A program made the position numbers and the translations under genes. A stretch of 64,000 nucleotides of DNA from positions 202,078 through 266,077 of the forward strand of contig NZ_LMSG01000020.1 of the NCBI RefSeq assembly GCF_001428335.1, written 5' to 3'. This document shows, one piece after another, positions 8,080 through 17,362 of the stretch. This DNA comes from Arthrobacter sp. Soil762. GTDB lineage: Bacteria > Actinomycetota > Actinomycetes > Actinomycetales > Micrococcaceae. Position 1 is the stretch's first letter. Each line of letters starts with the position of its first letter. Under the pieces are notes generated by a model. That model did no database searches. It saw only the letters and a list, made by a program, of their open reading frames with translations, and was not told the DNA's origin.

Positions 8080-8847
8080 CTACTTCGGCTGCTCCGCCAG
8101 GGCGCGCTGGTCGCGGATGGACCGGGCAGCCAGATCCTGGGCGTCGCCGAGGATGAACGACGTGGCCCCGGCTGCGCTCCAGCGTGCGTGGGCCTCGGGG
8201 TTGGTGGTCATGGGGGCGAACGGGACGGCGTGCCGCCGGCACGCCTCGTGGATCGTCTCGACGGCCGCGCGCACGAGCGGGTGCCGTGTCTCCCACGGAA
8301 CCCCGTAGGACTGGGACAGGTCCCCGGGGCCCGGCAGGACGACGTCGACCCCACCGCCGGTGAGGATCTCGTCGATCGCCTCGACGCCTTCGCGATCCTC
8401 GATGAGCACGGCCACGACCACCTCGGCGTTGGCCCGGCGGAGGACTTCGCGGGGATCGCCCACCCCGTAGTCTGCTGCCCGCCCGCCGCCGAGCGAGCGC
8501 ATGCCGTCCGGGAAGTACCGCGCCGCACGGATCGCCGCATCGACGTCGGCCCGGCACCGGACGTGAGGCACGACGACGCCCGCCGCGCCGGCGTCGAGCG
8601 CACGGAGGATGGCCCCGTGATCGCCCTCGGGCACGCGCACGAGCGCATCGAGGCCAGCCGCCTCGGCCGCCCGCAGGAGCGCGGCAAGCTCGGAGTCCCC
8701 CACCAGCGCATGCTCCGTATCAAGGATGACGAAATCGAAACCAGCGTGGCCGATCATTTCGACGGCGGACGGCGCCGTAAGCGAACAGTAGAGCCCCACG
8801 GCGCCGGGACCGGCGAACAATCGGGCGAGCGTGCGGGGGCGGGGCAT
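8080..8847 (-). CDS. HpcH/HpaI aldolase family protein, candidate SbnG-like citrate synthase
   Basis: Class II pyruvate-dependent aldolase fold of 255 residues. Family residues visible are FVILDTEHA (catalytic acid region), VRVPEGDHG (substrate arginine), VVVPHV, LIEDREG (metal-binding glutamate) and GPGDLSQSYG (metal-binding aspartate). The ATG at 8847 follows AGGAGG by 4 bases. It is divergent from the siderophore operon, with an iron box in the 179-base gap. In staphyloferrin B loci a member of this family, SbnG, makes citrate for siderophore assembly. A citrate-supplying role is therefore inferred from context; an ordinary 4-hydroxy-2-oxo-acid aldolase is the alternative. Confidence 0.75.
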   Translation of the reverse strand: MPRPRTLARLFAGPGAVGLYCSLTAPSAVEMIGHAGFDFVILDTEHALVGDSELAALLRAAEAAGLDALVRVPEGDHGAILRALDAGAAGVVVPHVRCRADVDAAIRAARYFPDGMRSLGGGRAADYGVGDPREVLRRANAEVVVAVLIEDREGVEAIDEILTGGGVDVVLPGPGDLSQSYGVPWETRHPLVRAAVETIHEACRRHAVPFAPMTTNPEAHARWSAAGATSFILGDAQDLAARSIRDQRALAEQPK

Positions 8848-8952
8848 GGCGCCTCCTGGGCGGCTGGGTCAGGGCATGTGACTTAATTTGTAATACAGCA
8901 TACTTCTGTGAGCAAATTGATGAGGCGTGAGGATGGACACACTCCCAAAGGT

Positions 8953-8995
8953 TTGACAAGAGCACCCGGAGGCAACTTAGCTTAGCCTTGCCTAA
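8953..8995 (+). promoter_or_regulatory. Siderophore operon promoter overlapped by an iron box
   Basis: TTGACA at 8953-8958 is followed after 18 bases by TTAGCT (8977-8982). The box TTAGCTTAGCCTTGCCTAA (8977-8995) matches 15 of 19 positions of the DtxR/IdeR consensus and covers the -10 region, a typical arrangement for iron-dependent repression. Confidence 0.75.
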
Positions 8996-9026
8996 CCAAT
9001 TCCTCCTCGCCCCAAATGGAGCCCCT

Positions 9027-10250
9027 GTGTGCCTCTACCTGACAGCCCTCAACCCCACCGACGCGCTCACGCATGGCTTCCTGCCCGCGGCGTCCCGACT
9101 CGGCCACGACGTGGTGGTCCTCACCGACGACCCTGACGCGCACCGTGCTGCCTATGCGGATGCACCCTTCCCGGCTCCCGCCGTCGAACATGCGGACGTA
9201 AGGGACCCTGGCGCCGTCGCGGCGACGGTCCTTGGACTGCAGGAGCGCTTTGGCCGGCCCGCCGGCCTCCTGAGCAACAGCGACCACCTCCAGGCGACCA
9301 CGTCCCTCGCCGCCGAACTGCTGGGCCTTCCGGCAAAGGACTGGCGTGCCGCGCTTCGTTGCAAGAACAAATTCCTCACGCGCCAGACCCTCGCGGAGGC
9401 AGGCCTGGACACGGTCGCTTCTGCCCAGCTGTTCCCGGGTGAGGACATTGAAAAGGCGGCCGCACACGTGCCGTTCCCCGCCGTCGTCAAGCCGCGTGAG
9501 GGTGTTGCAAGCGAAGACGTTGTCCTGGTCGAGGATTTCGCCGCCCTCGCGGCCACCGTTGCGGGTATCCGAGCGCGCCGCCCGGACACCACCCTCGTGG
9601 TCGAGGAGTACCTCGCGGGCGAACTCCATACCTTCGAGACGCTCGGGGACGGTCAATCCGTGCACGTCCTCGGTTCGTGGCACACCTCGCTCGGCCCGCC
9701 GCCGTTCTTCACCGAGTCGCGGCGCGACTGGGAGCCGGAGCTTCCGGAACCGGTGGTGCAAAATCTCCTCGACCAGCTCTCGGCGCTCGGGGTTGGTTTT
9801 GGCGCCTGCCACACCGAATTCGTCCTGCAGGGCAACCGGGCGCGCATCATCGAGGTCAACTACCGCCTCATCGGTGACACCATGGACCTCATCTACTCGG
9901 AGGTGCTCGGCGTGGACCTCTTCGAGCAGGTCATCCGGATCCACACGGGCGAAGCGCTCCCGGAGGGCCTGCCCGAGCCGGCAGCCCTGGACCGTCGCGC
10001 ACACCTCCGGTACGTGACCGCAGACCGGCCCGGCATTCTCCTCGACGCACCTGGCGAAAGGAGCGAGGAACTGCCGCACGGCGTACGGCTCCGGCACCGA
10101 CGCCTGCGCGGACTCGGCGTTACGGCCCCACTCCACGGCACCAATCGCGACTATCTCGCAGTGGTCCACGCGATCGGCCCCCGATCCGCGCCGGTGCACG
10201 AGGCTGTCGAACGTTTCATCGCGGACAACACCTGGGAAGTCCGGGCATGA
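9027..10250 (+). CDS. ATP-grasp ligase of siderophore synthesis (PvsA-like)
   Basis: ATP-grasp enzyme of 407 residues expected to join an amino acid to a carboxylic acid through an acyl phosphate. ATP-grasp features in order: FPAVVKPREGVASEDVV (ATP-binding lysine), VVEEYLAGELHTFETLG, and RIIEVNYRLIGDTMD (metal-binding Glu and Asn). The open frame begins with a TTG at 8988, but that codon lies inside the iron box. The GTG at 9027 has GGAG five bases upstream and yields VCLYLTALNPTDALTHGF, so it is preferred. It is the first gene of a five-gene operon with 4-base overlaps. Its place corresponds to PvsA in vibrioferrin operons, where the enzyme is linked to alanine incorporation. Confidence 0.85.
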   Translation: MCLYLTALNPTDALTHGFLPAASRLGHDVVVLTDDPDAHRAAYADAPFPAPAVEHADVRDPGAVAATVLGLQERFGRPAGLLSNSDHLQATTSLAAELLGLPAKDWRAALRCKNKFLTRQTLAEAGLDTVASAQLFPGEDIEKAAAHVPFPAVVKPREGVASEDVVLVEDFAALAATVAGIRARRPDTTLVVEEYLAGELHTFETLGDGQSVHVLGSWHTSLGPPPFFTESRRDWEPELPEPVVQNLLDQLSALGVGFGACHTEFVLQGNRARIIEVNYRLIGDTMDLIYSEVLGVDLFEQVIRIHTGEALPEGLPEPAALDRRAHLRYVTADRPGILLDAPGERSEELPHGVRLRHRRLRGLGVTAPLHGTNRDYLAVVHAIGPRSAPVHEAVERFIADNTWEVRA

Positions 10251-12085
10251 GCGCAACTGCCCTGTCCCACGTTGATGCAGCGCCCGCACCCACGGAAGAA
10301 GCCGCACGCATGGGAGAAGCCGCAGCCCTGATCTGCCGCGTGGTTGATGCTCTCCTGCGCGAAGACCACCTCGGAATCCAGTCCGCGGGCCGGCTCGTTC
10401 ACGAACCGAAAAACGACCGCCGCGGGTGGCCGTGGTGGACCGCGCCGCTGCCGGGCGAGCGTGTGCTGCACCTTCCCGTCCGGCCCGACGGCTTCCTTGC
10501 CGAGCATCGCCTCGCGGAGCCGTTCGTGCTCGTCGAGGACGCCACCGGCTCGGTGGCCGCCGCCGAAACCATCGACGCCATCCTCGCAGTGCTCGCCCCG
10601 CTCAATGACGCCGAGGCCGAGGCCGGATGGGCAGACTTCACCGAGGAATGCCTCCAGAGCGCTGACATCGTCTCGCTCCACGAGGCAGAGTTTGCCCGCC
10701 TCACCGCCCAGGCGAAGGACAGTGGCATTGACGACGGCGGACGGCGCGGCTTCCCCGGACTCCTCCGCCACGAGGCCGCAGCCGCAATCCGGGACCACCC
10801 CGTGCACCCGACCGGCCGCTGCCGCTGGGGTCTCAGCGAGGACGAGGTCCGCGCCTACGCGCCCGAGTTCCAGCCGGAGTTCCGCCTCGCCTGGACACTC
10901 GTCCCCCGAAGCGAGCTGAATTTCTCGACCGCTCTTGGAGCAGGCCTCCCCGCATGGTGGCCTTCGCCGGCCGAACTAGGGGTGCCCGAACAGGAAGGGC
11001 GGGACCTCGTGGCGCTTCCCGTGCATCCGCTGACCGTCGCACGGGGTGAGGTGACCGTCGTCGACCATCCCGGCCCGCTTGTGGTTCCGACGCTCTCGAC
11101 CCGCACTGTGGCCCTCGTCAACGAGCCGGCGACGCACCTCAAGCTGCCCCTGCCGACGGCGTCGCTCGGACGCCGCAACCGGCGGACCATCAAGCCCGGG
11201 ACCCTCGCGGGCGGGGAGATCATGCAGGGCGTCCTCGCGGAGGTCCTCGAGCGCGAGCCCCAGCTCGCGCAGCGCATCCTCCTCGCGGACGAATCGCGCT
11301 GGGCCGACAGCGGCAGCGACCTGCATGCGGTGCTCATCCGGAACTACCCGCTCTCCGTGGCCCGCGACGTCCTGGCCCCCGTCGCCGCGCTCCTGGCGCC
11401 GGCCCCCGGCGACCCGGGCAGGCGCGTCCTGGACCAGCTTGCCGCCGAGGCCGGCCAGAGTGCCGAGGAATGGCTCGACGCCTACACAACCCTCCTGTTC
11501 GACTGGCACGTGGCCCTGTGGCTCCGCTACGGGATCGCCCTCGAGGCCCACCAGCAAAACATCACGGTCGCGCAGGGCCCGGACGGCCTGCGCCTCGTCT
11601 ACAAAGACAACGACACTGCCCGCATCGACTGCGGGCCGGCCTCCGCCGCGCTCGGCCGCCCTATTCGGGCTGAGGACTTCAGCGACGCCCGCATTGCCGT
11701 GCAGGACGGCGCCGAGCTCGCGGACATGTTCACCACGATCACGCTGCACCTGTGCACCGCAGCCATCATCGTCGAGGCCGCCGGCGGCGACGAGGCCGCG
11801 CGGGCCGCGATGTTCAAGCGCGCCCGGGCCCGGCTCGAGGAGGCCTGCGAACGCTGGACCGACCCCTCCCAGGCCTCGTCCCTGGCCGCCGCGGACCTCC
11901 TCCGCGCGCGGATCCTCAATGCCGAGCGACTGCCCATCAAGGGCATGCTGACGGCGGGGACACTCCTGCCCAAGGAACGCCTCGGGTGTGCAGACATCAA
12001 CAAGTTCTATCTCCGCACCGGACCGAACTATCTGGCAGCTCCGGACTACACGGCCGCTCCGGGCCGTGAGGCGGCAAGCACGTGA
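10247..12085 (+). CDS. NIS siderophore synthetase, IucA/IucC family (PvsB-like)
   Basis: NRPS-independent synthetase of 612 residues that adenylates a carboxylate, usually citrate or 2-oxoglutarate units, and condenses it with an amine or alcohol. Family motifs: DHPVHPTGRCRWG (about residue 183, ATP binding), PVHPLTVARGE, LSTRTVALVNEPATHLKLPL (about 283-302), EAHQQNITV (about 433) and YKDNDTARID. The C-terminal FhuF-like part ends with INKFYLRTGPNYL. Start ATG overlaps the ATP-grasp stop by 4 bases. It is the second gene of the operon, matching PvsB. The exact substrate cannot be read from sequence. Confidence 0.9.
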   Translation: MSATALSHVDAAPAPTEEAARMGEAAALICRVVDALLREDHLGIQSAGRLVHEPKNDRRGWPWWTAPLPGERVLHLPVRPDGFLAEHRLAEPFVLVEDATGSVAAAETIDAILAVLAPLNDAEAEAGWADFTEECLQSADIVSLHEAEFARLTAQAKDSGIDDGGRRGFPGLLRHEAAAAIRDHPVHPTGRCRWGLSEDEVRAYAPEFQPEFRLAWTLVPRSELNFSTALGAGLPAWWPSPAELGVPEQEGRDLVALPVHPLTVARGEVTVVDHPGPLVVPTLSTRTVALVNEPATHLKLPLPTASLGRRNRRTIKPGTLAGGEIMQGVLAEVLEREPQLAQRILLADESRWADSGSDLHAVLIRNYPLSVARDVLAPVAALLAPAPGDPGRRVLDQLAAEAGQSAEEWLDAYTTLLFDWHVALWLRYGIALEAHQQNITVAQGPDGLRLVYKDNDTARIDCGPASAALGRPIRAEDFSDARIAVQDGAELADMFTTITLHLCTAAIIVEAAGGDEAARAAMFKRARARLEEACERWTDPSQASSLAAADLLRARILNAERLPIKGMLTAGTLLPKERLGCADINKFYLRTGPNYLAAPDYTAAPGREAAST

Positions 12086-13332
12086 ACACCATCCACCGCC
12101 GCCACGTGCTCGGGATCGCCGCCGCCCACTGCGCCTCGGCTTTCGCAGCCCTTGGCCTGCCGCCGTACCTCGGTGTGCTGCTCCCGCAGCTCGGCGACGC
12201 TTCGGCCAGCTGGGCCGGCGTCCTCTACGTGGTCCCGACACTCTTCGCGGCGCTGTCGGCAAGCATGTGGGGGAAGCTCGCGGACCGCTTCGGACCCAAG
12301 CGGCTCCTCGTTCGGGCCCAGCTTGGCCTCGCCGCTGCGTTCGGCCTCGCCGCGGTGGCGCAGGACCTGCCGACGCTCGTCGTCGCCCTTGTGGCCCAAG
12401 GTGTTCTCGGTGGGACGTACTCGGCAAGCACCGCCTACCTCGCTTCAGGCCTTACTGGCGAGCCGCTCACCCGTGCGCTGGCCCTCATGCAAGGTTCAGC
12501 GCGAACGGCGCTCGTCGCGGCCCCGGTTCTTGCGGGCCTGCTCGCAGGCGTCCTGGACGTGCGGCAGATGTACGGCCTCGCAGCCCTCCTGCCGCTCGGC
12601 GCGGCGCTGGGGATGCTGCGCATGCCGGCCCCTGTACGCTCCGACGCCGTCCGGCCCCACAGCGCCGGACGGGCGACGACGGACGGCGACGGCGCTCCCC
12701 GGCGCACCATCACGCTTGCCGGTCTGTGCATGGCCGAAGCAGGGTTCGTCCTGGTGACGGTATCGACCTACCCCTACTTCGTGCCCTTAATGCACCTCGT
12801 GGCCCCGTGGCTTCCGGCGTGGGCGCCTGGGGTCCTGTTCGCGGCCCCGCACGTCCTGTACCTCGCCTTCGCGGCCCTGGCCCTCCGCGTCATGCAGAGG
12901 CGGGCACGAACCGGCCTCACGATCGCCTACTCGGCAGCGGCGGCATCTGCCGTCATACACATAGTTCCGGTCTTCGTCCCCGGCCCGGGAACCCTCGCGT
13001 GGCTCGTTGCCGGAAGGCTGCTCCTGGGCGTCGCGCTTACCGTGGGCCTTCCCGCCCTGTCCCTGCTCGCCGCGGAGGCTGCGCCCCACCATCCTCCCGG
13101 CCGGCTGTTCGGGCGTGTCGAGACAAGTTCCAAGTCCGGAGCCGTCCTGGCCGGCGGTGCGGCCTCGGCGCTGGCCACACTTGCACCAGCCGCCCTCGGG
13201 CCCGCAGCCCCGCTCGCCGTACCCCTGGCCGCCGGCGTCGTCCTCGCTTGCGCCGCGCGCCGCCTGACCACACCCCGCACCATCCTTTCCCACAAAGTCC
13301 CCGTCCCCGTTCCCGATCGGAGCTTCACGTGA
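12082..13332 (+). CDS. MFS transporter, putative siderophore exporter (PvsC-like)
   Basis: Major facilitator protein of 416 residues with about 12 hydrophobic segments. A GKLADRFGPKRLLVRAQ loop between segments 2 and 3 is the classical MFS motif A. The operon position between two NIS synthetases matches PvsC of vibrioferrin loci and, more loosely, SbnD, both assigned to siderophore export. It starts with GTG in a 4-base overlap with the upstream gene and its stop overlaps the next GTG. Export of the finished siderophore is inferred from context. Confidence 0.85.
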   Translation: MNTIHRRHVLGIAAAHCASAFAALGLPPYLGVLLPQLGDASASWAGVLYVVPTLFAALSASMWGKLADRFGPKRLLVRAQLGLAAAFGLAAVAQDLPTLVVALVAQGVLGGTYSASTAYLASGLTGEPLTRALALMQGSARTALVAAPVLAGLLAGVLDVRQMYGLAALLPLGAALGMLRMPAPVRSDAVRPHSAGRATTDGDGAPRRTITLAGLCMAEAGFVLVTVSTYPYFVPLMHLVAPWLPAWAPGVLFAAPHVLYLAFAALALRVMQRRARTGLTIAYSAAAASAVIHIVPVFVPGPGTLAWLVAGRLLLGVALTVGLPALSLLAAEAAPHHPPGRLFGRVETSSKSGAVLAGGAASALATLAPAALGPAAPLAVPLAAGVVLACAARRLTTPRTILSHKVPVPVPDRSFT

Positions 13333-15110
13333 GCCCTGCAGTCCTCAGCCCATCCCTTCTCCACTCGGACGCCGACCTGGCCTCAGCGCATGGCCTCCTC
13401 GGCTGCCTGGTCCGCGAAGTTGCAGGCCCGGACAGTCAGACCGTCCTTAGCGATGGCTACCTCCTGGTTCACCTCGCCCACATCAGCGTCCAACTCCGGG
13501 CCCGCGTGGCCCGCGTCTCCGCCGTGGCCATGCACCGCTTCGAAGGCCCGGTGGAGCTCCTCGCCAACGGAAAATGGGCCCCCATCGACCTTGAAGAGCT
13601 CGCCTCGCTCACCACCGACGAGCTCACGGCGCGGACCGGGACCCCCAACCCGGAGTTCAAGGACCAGGTATGCGCGAGCCGGGACTCGCTTGCCGACATC
13701 CTGGCATGGCGGCCGCTGGAGCCCACCCGCGGCGTAGCCTCGGGCGCCGCCGAATTCCTCGACTCCGAGCAGGCCCTGATCGGGGGCCACCCGCGGCACC
13801 CGTCCCCGAAGTGGCGTTCCGGCGACCCCGACCAGTGGCGGAATTTCTCTCCCGAAACCCGCACCGCGTTCCGGCTGCGGTGGCTCGCAGTCCCGGATGC
13901 CTTCGTGGTGGAGCACGCGGAAGGAGGCAGCTTTGACGAGCACTCGATGAGCGGACGGTTGCTTGACGGCAGCGCAGTGCCCGCGGGCCACCGCGCGGTC
14001 CCCGTCCACCCCTGGCAGTTCCAGATGCTCTCAGAGGATCCGGAACTGGGCCCCGTGATCGCGCGGGCCCTCGCCGAGGGCGCCCTCGTGGACCTCGGAG
14101 AGGTCGGCCTGCCGTTCCACCCGACGGCCAGCGTGCGTACGCTCTACCAGCCGGAAACGGATGTCTTCCTCAAGACCAGCCTCAACGTGCGCATCACGAA
14201 CTGCCTGCGCAAGAATGCGGCCTACGAGCTCGCCGGCGCCGTCGCCCTCACCGGGCTCCTCGCGGACACCCTGGCCGCAGTGCAGACCGCCAGCCCCGGC
14301 TTCGGACTCCTCCTCGAGCCCGCCGCGCGCAGCGTGCAGCTCCCCGAACACCTCGGCACCAACGACCAGCGGCTTGCCGTGCTGGAGGGTTTCGGGAGCA
14401 TCGTCAGAAGCGGTCTTCGGAGCGCGGCGGGAGGAAGCTCCAGGGTGCACCTTATGGGCAGCCTCGCCGTCGCCTCCCCCGACCCCGCAGGGACGCCGAC
14501 GCGCCTCGCCGACCTCGCCCCTGCGAATGGCGCCGGCGCGAGCCGCGCCGGCTGGGCCCGCGATTGGTGGGAGCGGTATGTCGGCCTGCTCGTGCCGCCC
14601 GTGCTGCGCCTGTGGGCCGAACACGGGATCGTACTCGAGCCGCACCTCCAGAACGTGCTCGCGGTGCTCGATCCGGACGGTCTGCCCCGCAAGGTCCTTG
14701 CTCGGGACCTGGAGGGCACCAAGCTCATCGCATCCCGGCACGCCGAGACGCTGGCCGCGCTGCCTCCCGAAGTGGAGCGCGGTGCCGCCTACGACGAGGA
14801 GCGCGGCTGGAACCGGATCGCCTACTGCCTATTCGTGAACAACCTGGCGGAAGTCGCGGGCGCCCTCGCCGACCTTGTGCCGGAGGACCCCGGATTCGAG
14901 GATATGCTCTGGGCTCTGCTGGGGGATGTTGTCGAGCACGTGAGCGAGGAGTTAGGCCGGCCGGCGAGGCTGCGCGCGCTCCTGGCGGGGGTCCCGCTCC
15001 CGGCAAAGACGAACATGCTGATCCGCTGGCAGCGCGCCGCCGACCGGCACGCCGGCTACGTCCCGTTCCCCAACCCATTCGGCACCGCCCTTCCGGAGGA
15101 AACACTGTGA
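13329..15110 (+). CDS. NIS siderophore synthetase, IucA/IucC family (PvsD-like)
   Basis: Second NIS synthetase, 593 residues. Motifs: IGGHPRHPSPKWRSG (about residue 152), VPVHPWQFQML, HPTASVRTLY (about 264), FLKTSLNVRITNCLRKN, EPHLQNVLAVLD (about 436) and RDLEGTKL, ending in AKTNMLIRWQRAADRH. The frame is open back to 11988, but that part is out of register with any NIS sequence and shadows the MFS gene. The GTG at 13329 overlaps the MFS stop by 4 bases and is the real start. In vibrioferrin synthesis the PvsD-type enzyme is reported to form the citrate ester with serine; the same role here is inference. Confidence 0.9.
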   Translation: MSPAVLSPSLLHSDADLASAHGLLGCLVREVAGPDSQTVLSDGYLLVHLAHISVQLRARVARVSAVAMHRFEGPVELLANGKWAPIDLEELASLTTDELTARTGTPNPEFKDQVCASRDSLADILAWRPLEPTRGVASGAAEFLDSEQALIGGHPRHPSPKWRSGDPDQWRNFSPETRTAFRLRWLAVPDAFVVEHAEGGSFDEHSMSGRLLDGSAVPAGHRAVPVHPWQFQMLSEDPELGPVIARALAEGALVDLGEVGLPFHPTASVRTLYQPETDVFLKTSLNVRITNCLRKNAAYELAGAVALTGLLADTLAAVQTASPGFGLLLEPAARSVQLPEHLGTNDQRLAVLEGFGSIVRSGLRSAAGGSSRVHLMGSLAVASPDPAGTPTRLADLAPANGAGASRAGWARDWWERYVGLLVPPVLRLWAEHGIVLEPHLQNVLAVLDPDGLPRKVLARDLEGTKLIASRHAETLAALPPEVERGAAYDEERGWNRIAYCLFVNNLAEVAGALADLVPEDPGFEDMLWALLGDVVEHVSEELGRPARLRALLAGVPLPAKTNMLIRWQRAADRHAGYVPFPNPFGTALPEETL

Positions 15111-16336
15111 GCCATACTGCCCTTTATCGAACGGCTGCGGTCCCGGTCACCAACCCGGTGCTCGATGCTGTGCACAGTGCGGCCGCCGAGGGAAGCTTGC
15201 CCGCGTACGTGTACGACGTCGGCCACCTCTCCGGGCACCTCAGCCGGATCCGGGCGGGACTCGCGCCGGCCGGACCGAACCTGGGCCTCCTGCACGCGGT
15301 CAAGGCCAACCCCGATGCCGGCCTCCTCGCGGTCATCGCGCGGCACGTGGACGGCCTTGAGGTTGCGAGCGGCGGCGAACTCGCCCACGTGCGCAAGCTC
15401 CTGCCCGACGTGAAACTAGCGTTCGGCGGGCCGGGCAAGACGGATGCCGAGCTCGCCGCGGCGCTCGGGGCCGGCGTCGACCGCTTCCATGTCGAGAGCC
15501 GGCGCGAGCTTCACCGGCTCGAACGGCTCGCCCGGGAGCGCGGAGTGGTCGCCTCGGTGCTCCTGCGCTGCAACCTCCCGCTCGACGGCACCGGCGGAGC
15601 CGCCGGGGCGGCCCTCATGATGGGCGGCACCCCCAGCCCGTTCGGCATGGACCCCGAGGCAGCCGACGCCGCCGCGGCAGACCTCTCGCGGCTCGACGCG
15701 GTCCGTTTCGTCGGGATCCATGCCCATCTCGCCAGCGGCCTCGGACCCGCGCAGTGCGCGGAGATGGCAGACGGCATCCTGCGCTGGGCGCGCGACTTCG
15801 CCGACCGCCACTGCCTGCCGCTTGAAGAGGTCAACGTGGGCGGCGGCATGGCAGTCGACTACGCATGCCCGCGGGAGACCTTCGACTGGGCCGACTACGG
15901 CCGGCGGATGGCTGCCGTCGTCGCACGCCACACCCCTGTACAGGTGCGCATCGAGCCGGGCCGGGCCGTGAGCGCCTACTCCGGGTGGTATGCGACGAGG
16001 GTCCTTGACCTCAAGCGCAGCCACGGAAGCTGGTTCGCGGTCTGCGCGGGTGGCACCCACCACCTGCGGACGCCGGCTGCCAAAGGCCACAGCCAGCCTC
16101 TCGCCGTCATGCCCCTCGGCGCTGCGCGCGAGGAGCCCGAGGCTGTGGGCGTGCCCGTAACGTTCGTGGGGCAGCTGTGCACGCCCAAAGATGTCCTGGC
16201 GCGCGAAGTCCCGGTCGAATCGCTCGCGGTCGGGGACCTCGTGGTTTTCGCCATGGCGGGCGCATACGCGTACAACATCAGCCACCGGGACTTCCTGATG
16301 CACCCGGAGCCTCGCGTCATCCACGTGGACGCCTGA
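15107..16336 (+). CDS. PLP-dependent decarboxylase of siderophore synthesis (PvsE/SbnH-like)
   Basis: Fold-type III PLP decarboxylase of 409 residues, related to diaminopimelate and ornithine decarboxylases. The PLP lysine is in LHAVKANPDAG (about residue 65). HVESRRELHRLERLA, GIHAHLASGLG, NVGGGMAVDY (phosphate-binding glycines), RIEPGRAVSAYSG and QLCTPKDVLAREV (active-site Cys) follow. The GTG at 15107 overlaps the NIS stop; the longer upstream frame is a shadow. Position and family match PvsE, which decarboxylates a seryl intermediate to an ethanolamine unit, and SbnH of staphyloferrin B. It is the last operon gene, 3 bases from the convergent reductase gene. Confidence 0.88.
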   Translation: MSHTALYRTAAVPVTNPVLDAVHSAAAEGSLPAYVYDVGHLSGHLSRIRAGLAPAGPNLGLLHAVKANPDAGLLAVIARHVDGLEVASGGELAHVRKLLPDVKLAFGGPGKTDAELAAALGAGVDRFHVESRRELHRLERLARERGVVASVLLRCNLPLDGTGGAAGAALMMGGTPSPFGMDPEAADAAAADLSRLDAVRFVGIHAHLASGLGPAQCAEMADGILRWARDFADRHCLPLEEVNVGGGMAVDYACPRETFDWADYGRRMAAVVARHTPVQVRIEPGRAVSAYSGWYATRVLDLKRSHGSWFAVCAGGTHHLRTPAAKGHSQPLAVMPLGAAREEPEAVGVPVTFVGQLCTPKDVLAREVPVESLAVGDLVVFAMAGAYAYNISHRDFLMHPEPRVIHVDA

Positions 16337-16339
16337 CGC

Positions 16340-17362
16340 TCAACGCTGCGGCGTGCCCTTCTTCCAGTAGCCCATGAACGCGACCTGCTCGCGGTGGATC
16401 CCGCACTCGTGGACCAGGTACCGCCGCAGGCCGGTCACCAGAGTCGACTCTCCGGCAATCCAGGCGTAGAAGGGCGCGCCGCTCCATTCCGGCCCGTCGT
16501 CACGTCCGGTGAACAGGCGCCGGTACTGGGGCGTGTCCCAGACGAGCACGCGCTCCGGGCCGACGTCCAGCGGCTCGGCGGCGGCCACCCCGCACTCGAC
16601 GACGGCGGGTCCCGGGGCACACAAGGGGGCCGGGACGGCCTGGCGCACGGCTTCGGCGAGCAGCGCGCCGTGCGTGTTCCCGCGCCTCTCGAGCCAGGTC
16701 ACCTTGGCTGCCGCCCCCGTGCGGAGGTCCTCGATCATGGCGGCGTCGGGGACCTCGATGATCGCCTCGGCCAAGAGCCCGGCGGGCAGGTCGCGGAGGA
16801 TTCCCGCAATCGCGGGCAGGGCAGTCTCGTCTCCGGCCAGGAGCACGTTCCGTGCCCGCCCTGGCGCGAACTCGATCCCGGCGCACTGGCCAGCCGAAAC
16901 GCTTGGACCGATGACGAGGGCGGGGTCCCCGATCCGGATGCTCCGCGCCCAGCGGGCGGCAGGCCCCTGCGGGCCTCCTGGATGCAGGATGAAGTCGACA
17001 TCGATCTCCGGGTACGCCTCGTCGAGGCGGGCCTCGCGCACGGTGTAGCTGCGCAGTTCGCCGCGTTCTGCTTTGGGCAGGCGCAGCCACGCCCGCCGCC
17101 ACGAGCGGCCGGGATCCTCGGAGTCGCGGCATTCAAATGCTGTGGCCCGCGGAAGGGACCGTCCCGGCGAAGGGATCACGATCTTGATCCGCAAGTCCCA
17201 TGTGGCGCCGTTGTCGGTGGCGAAGCCGGCCAGGCTCGTACCTCCAAACGTGACGCGGCGCAGGCGGGGACCCAGATCGCGGATCGCGGTCACCGAGAGC
17301 GGGAACGGCTTGACTGACTGCGGGGCCAGGCGGCTCGCCCCTGCGATGACCGAGCCGGTCAT
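16340..17362 (-). CDS. Siderophore-interacting protein (FAD-dependent ferric siderophore reductase)
   Basis: SIP-family flavoprotein of 340 residues that reduces imported ferric siderophore in the cytosol to release Fe(II). The FAD-binding domain carries LRSYTVREARLDE (R-x-Y-T type motif) and DFILHPGGPQGPAARWA. The NAD(P)H domain has VLLAGDETALPAIAGIL, and the usual C-terminal AWIAGESTLVTGLRRYLVHECG is present. Length is somewhat above the usual 260-300 residues. The ATG overlaps the ATPase stop by 4 bases, so it is the last gene of a four-gene minus-strand import operon that converges on the synthesis operon. Confidence 0.93.
   Translation of the reverse strand: MTGSVIAGASRLAPQSVKPFPLSVTAIRDLGPRLRRVTFGGTSLAGFATDNGATWDLRIKIVIPSPGRSLPRATAFECRDSEDPGRSWRRAWLRLPKAERGELRSYTVREARLDEAYPEIDVDFILHPGGPQGPAARWARSIRIGDPALVIGPSVSAGQCAGIEFAPGRARNVLLAGDETALPAIAGILRDLPAGLLAEAIIEVPDAAMIEDLRTGAAAKVTWLERRGNTHGALLAEAVRQAVPAPLCAPGPAVVECGVAAAEPLDVGPERVLVWDTPQYRRLFTGRDDGPEWSGAPFYAWIAGESTLVTGLRRYLVHECGIHREQVAFMGYWKKGTPQR

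Noticed and set aside
8982..10307. 441-codon minus-strand frame opposite the ATP-grasp gene
   Set aside because: Shadow of the ATP-grasp gene; no family resemblance and no ribosome binding site.
11988..13328. Long N-terminal extension of the second NIS synthetase frame
   Set aside because: This part is an alternative frame of the MFS gene with Arg/Pro-rich composition. The GTG at 13329 in a 4-base overlap is the natural start.
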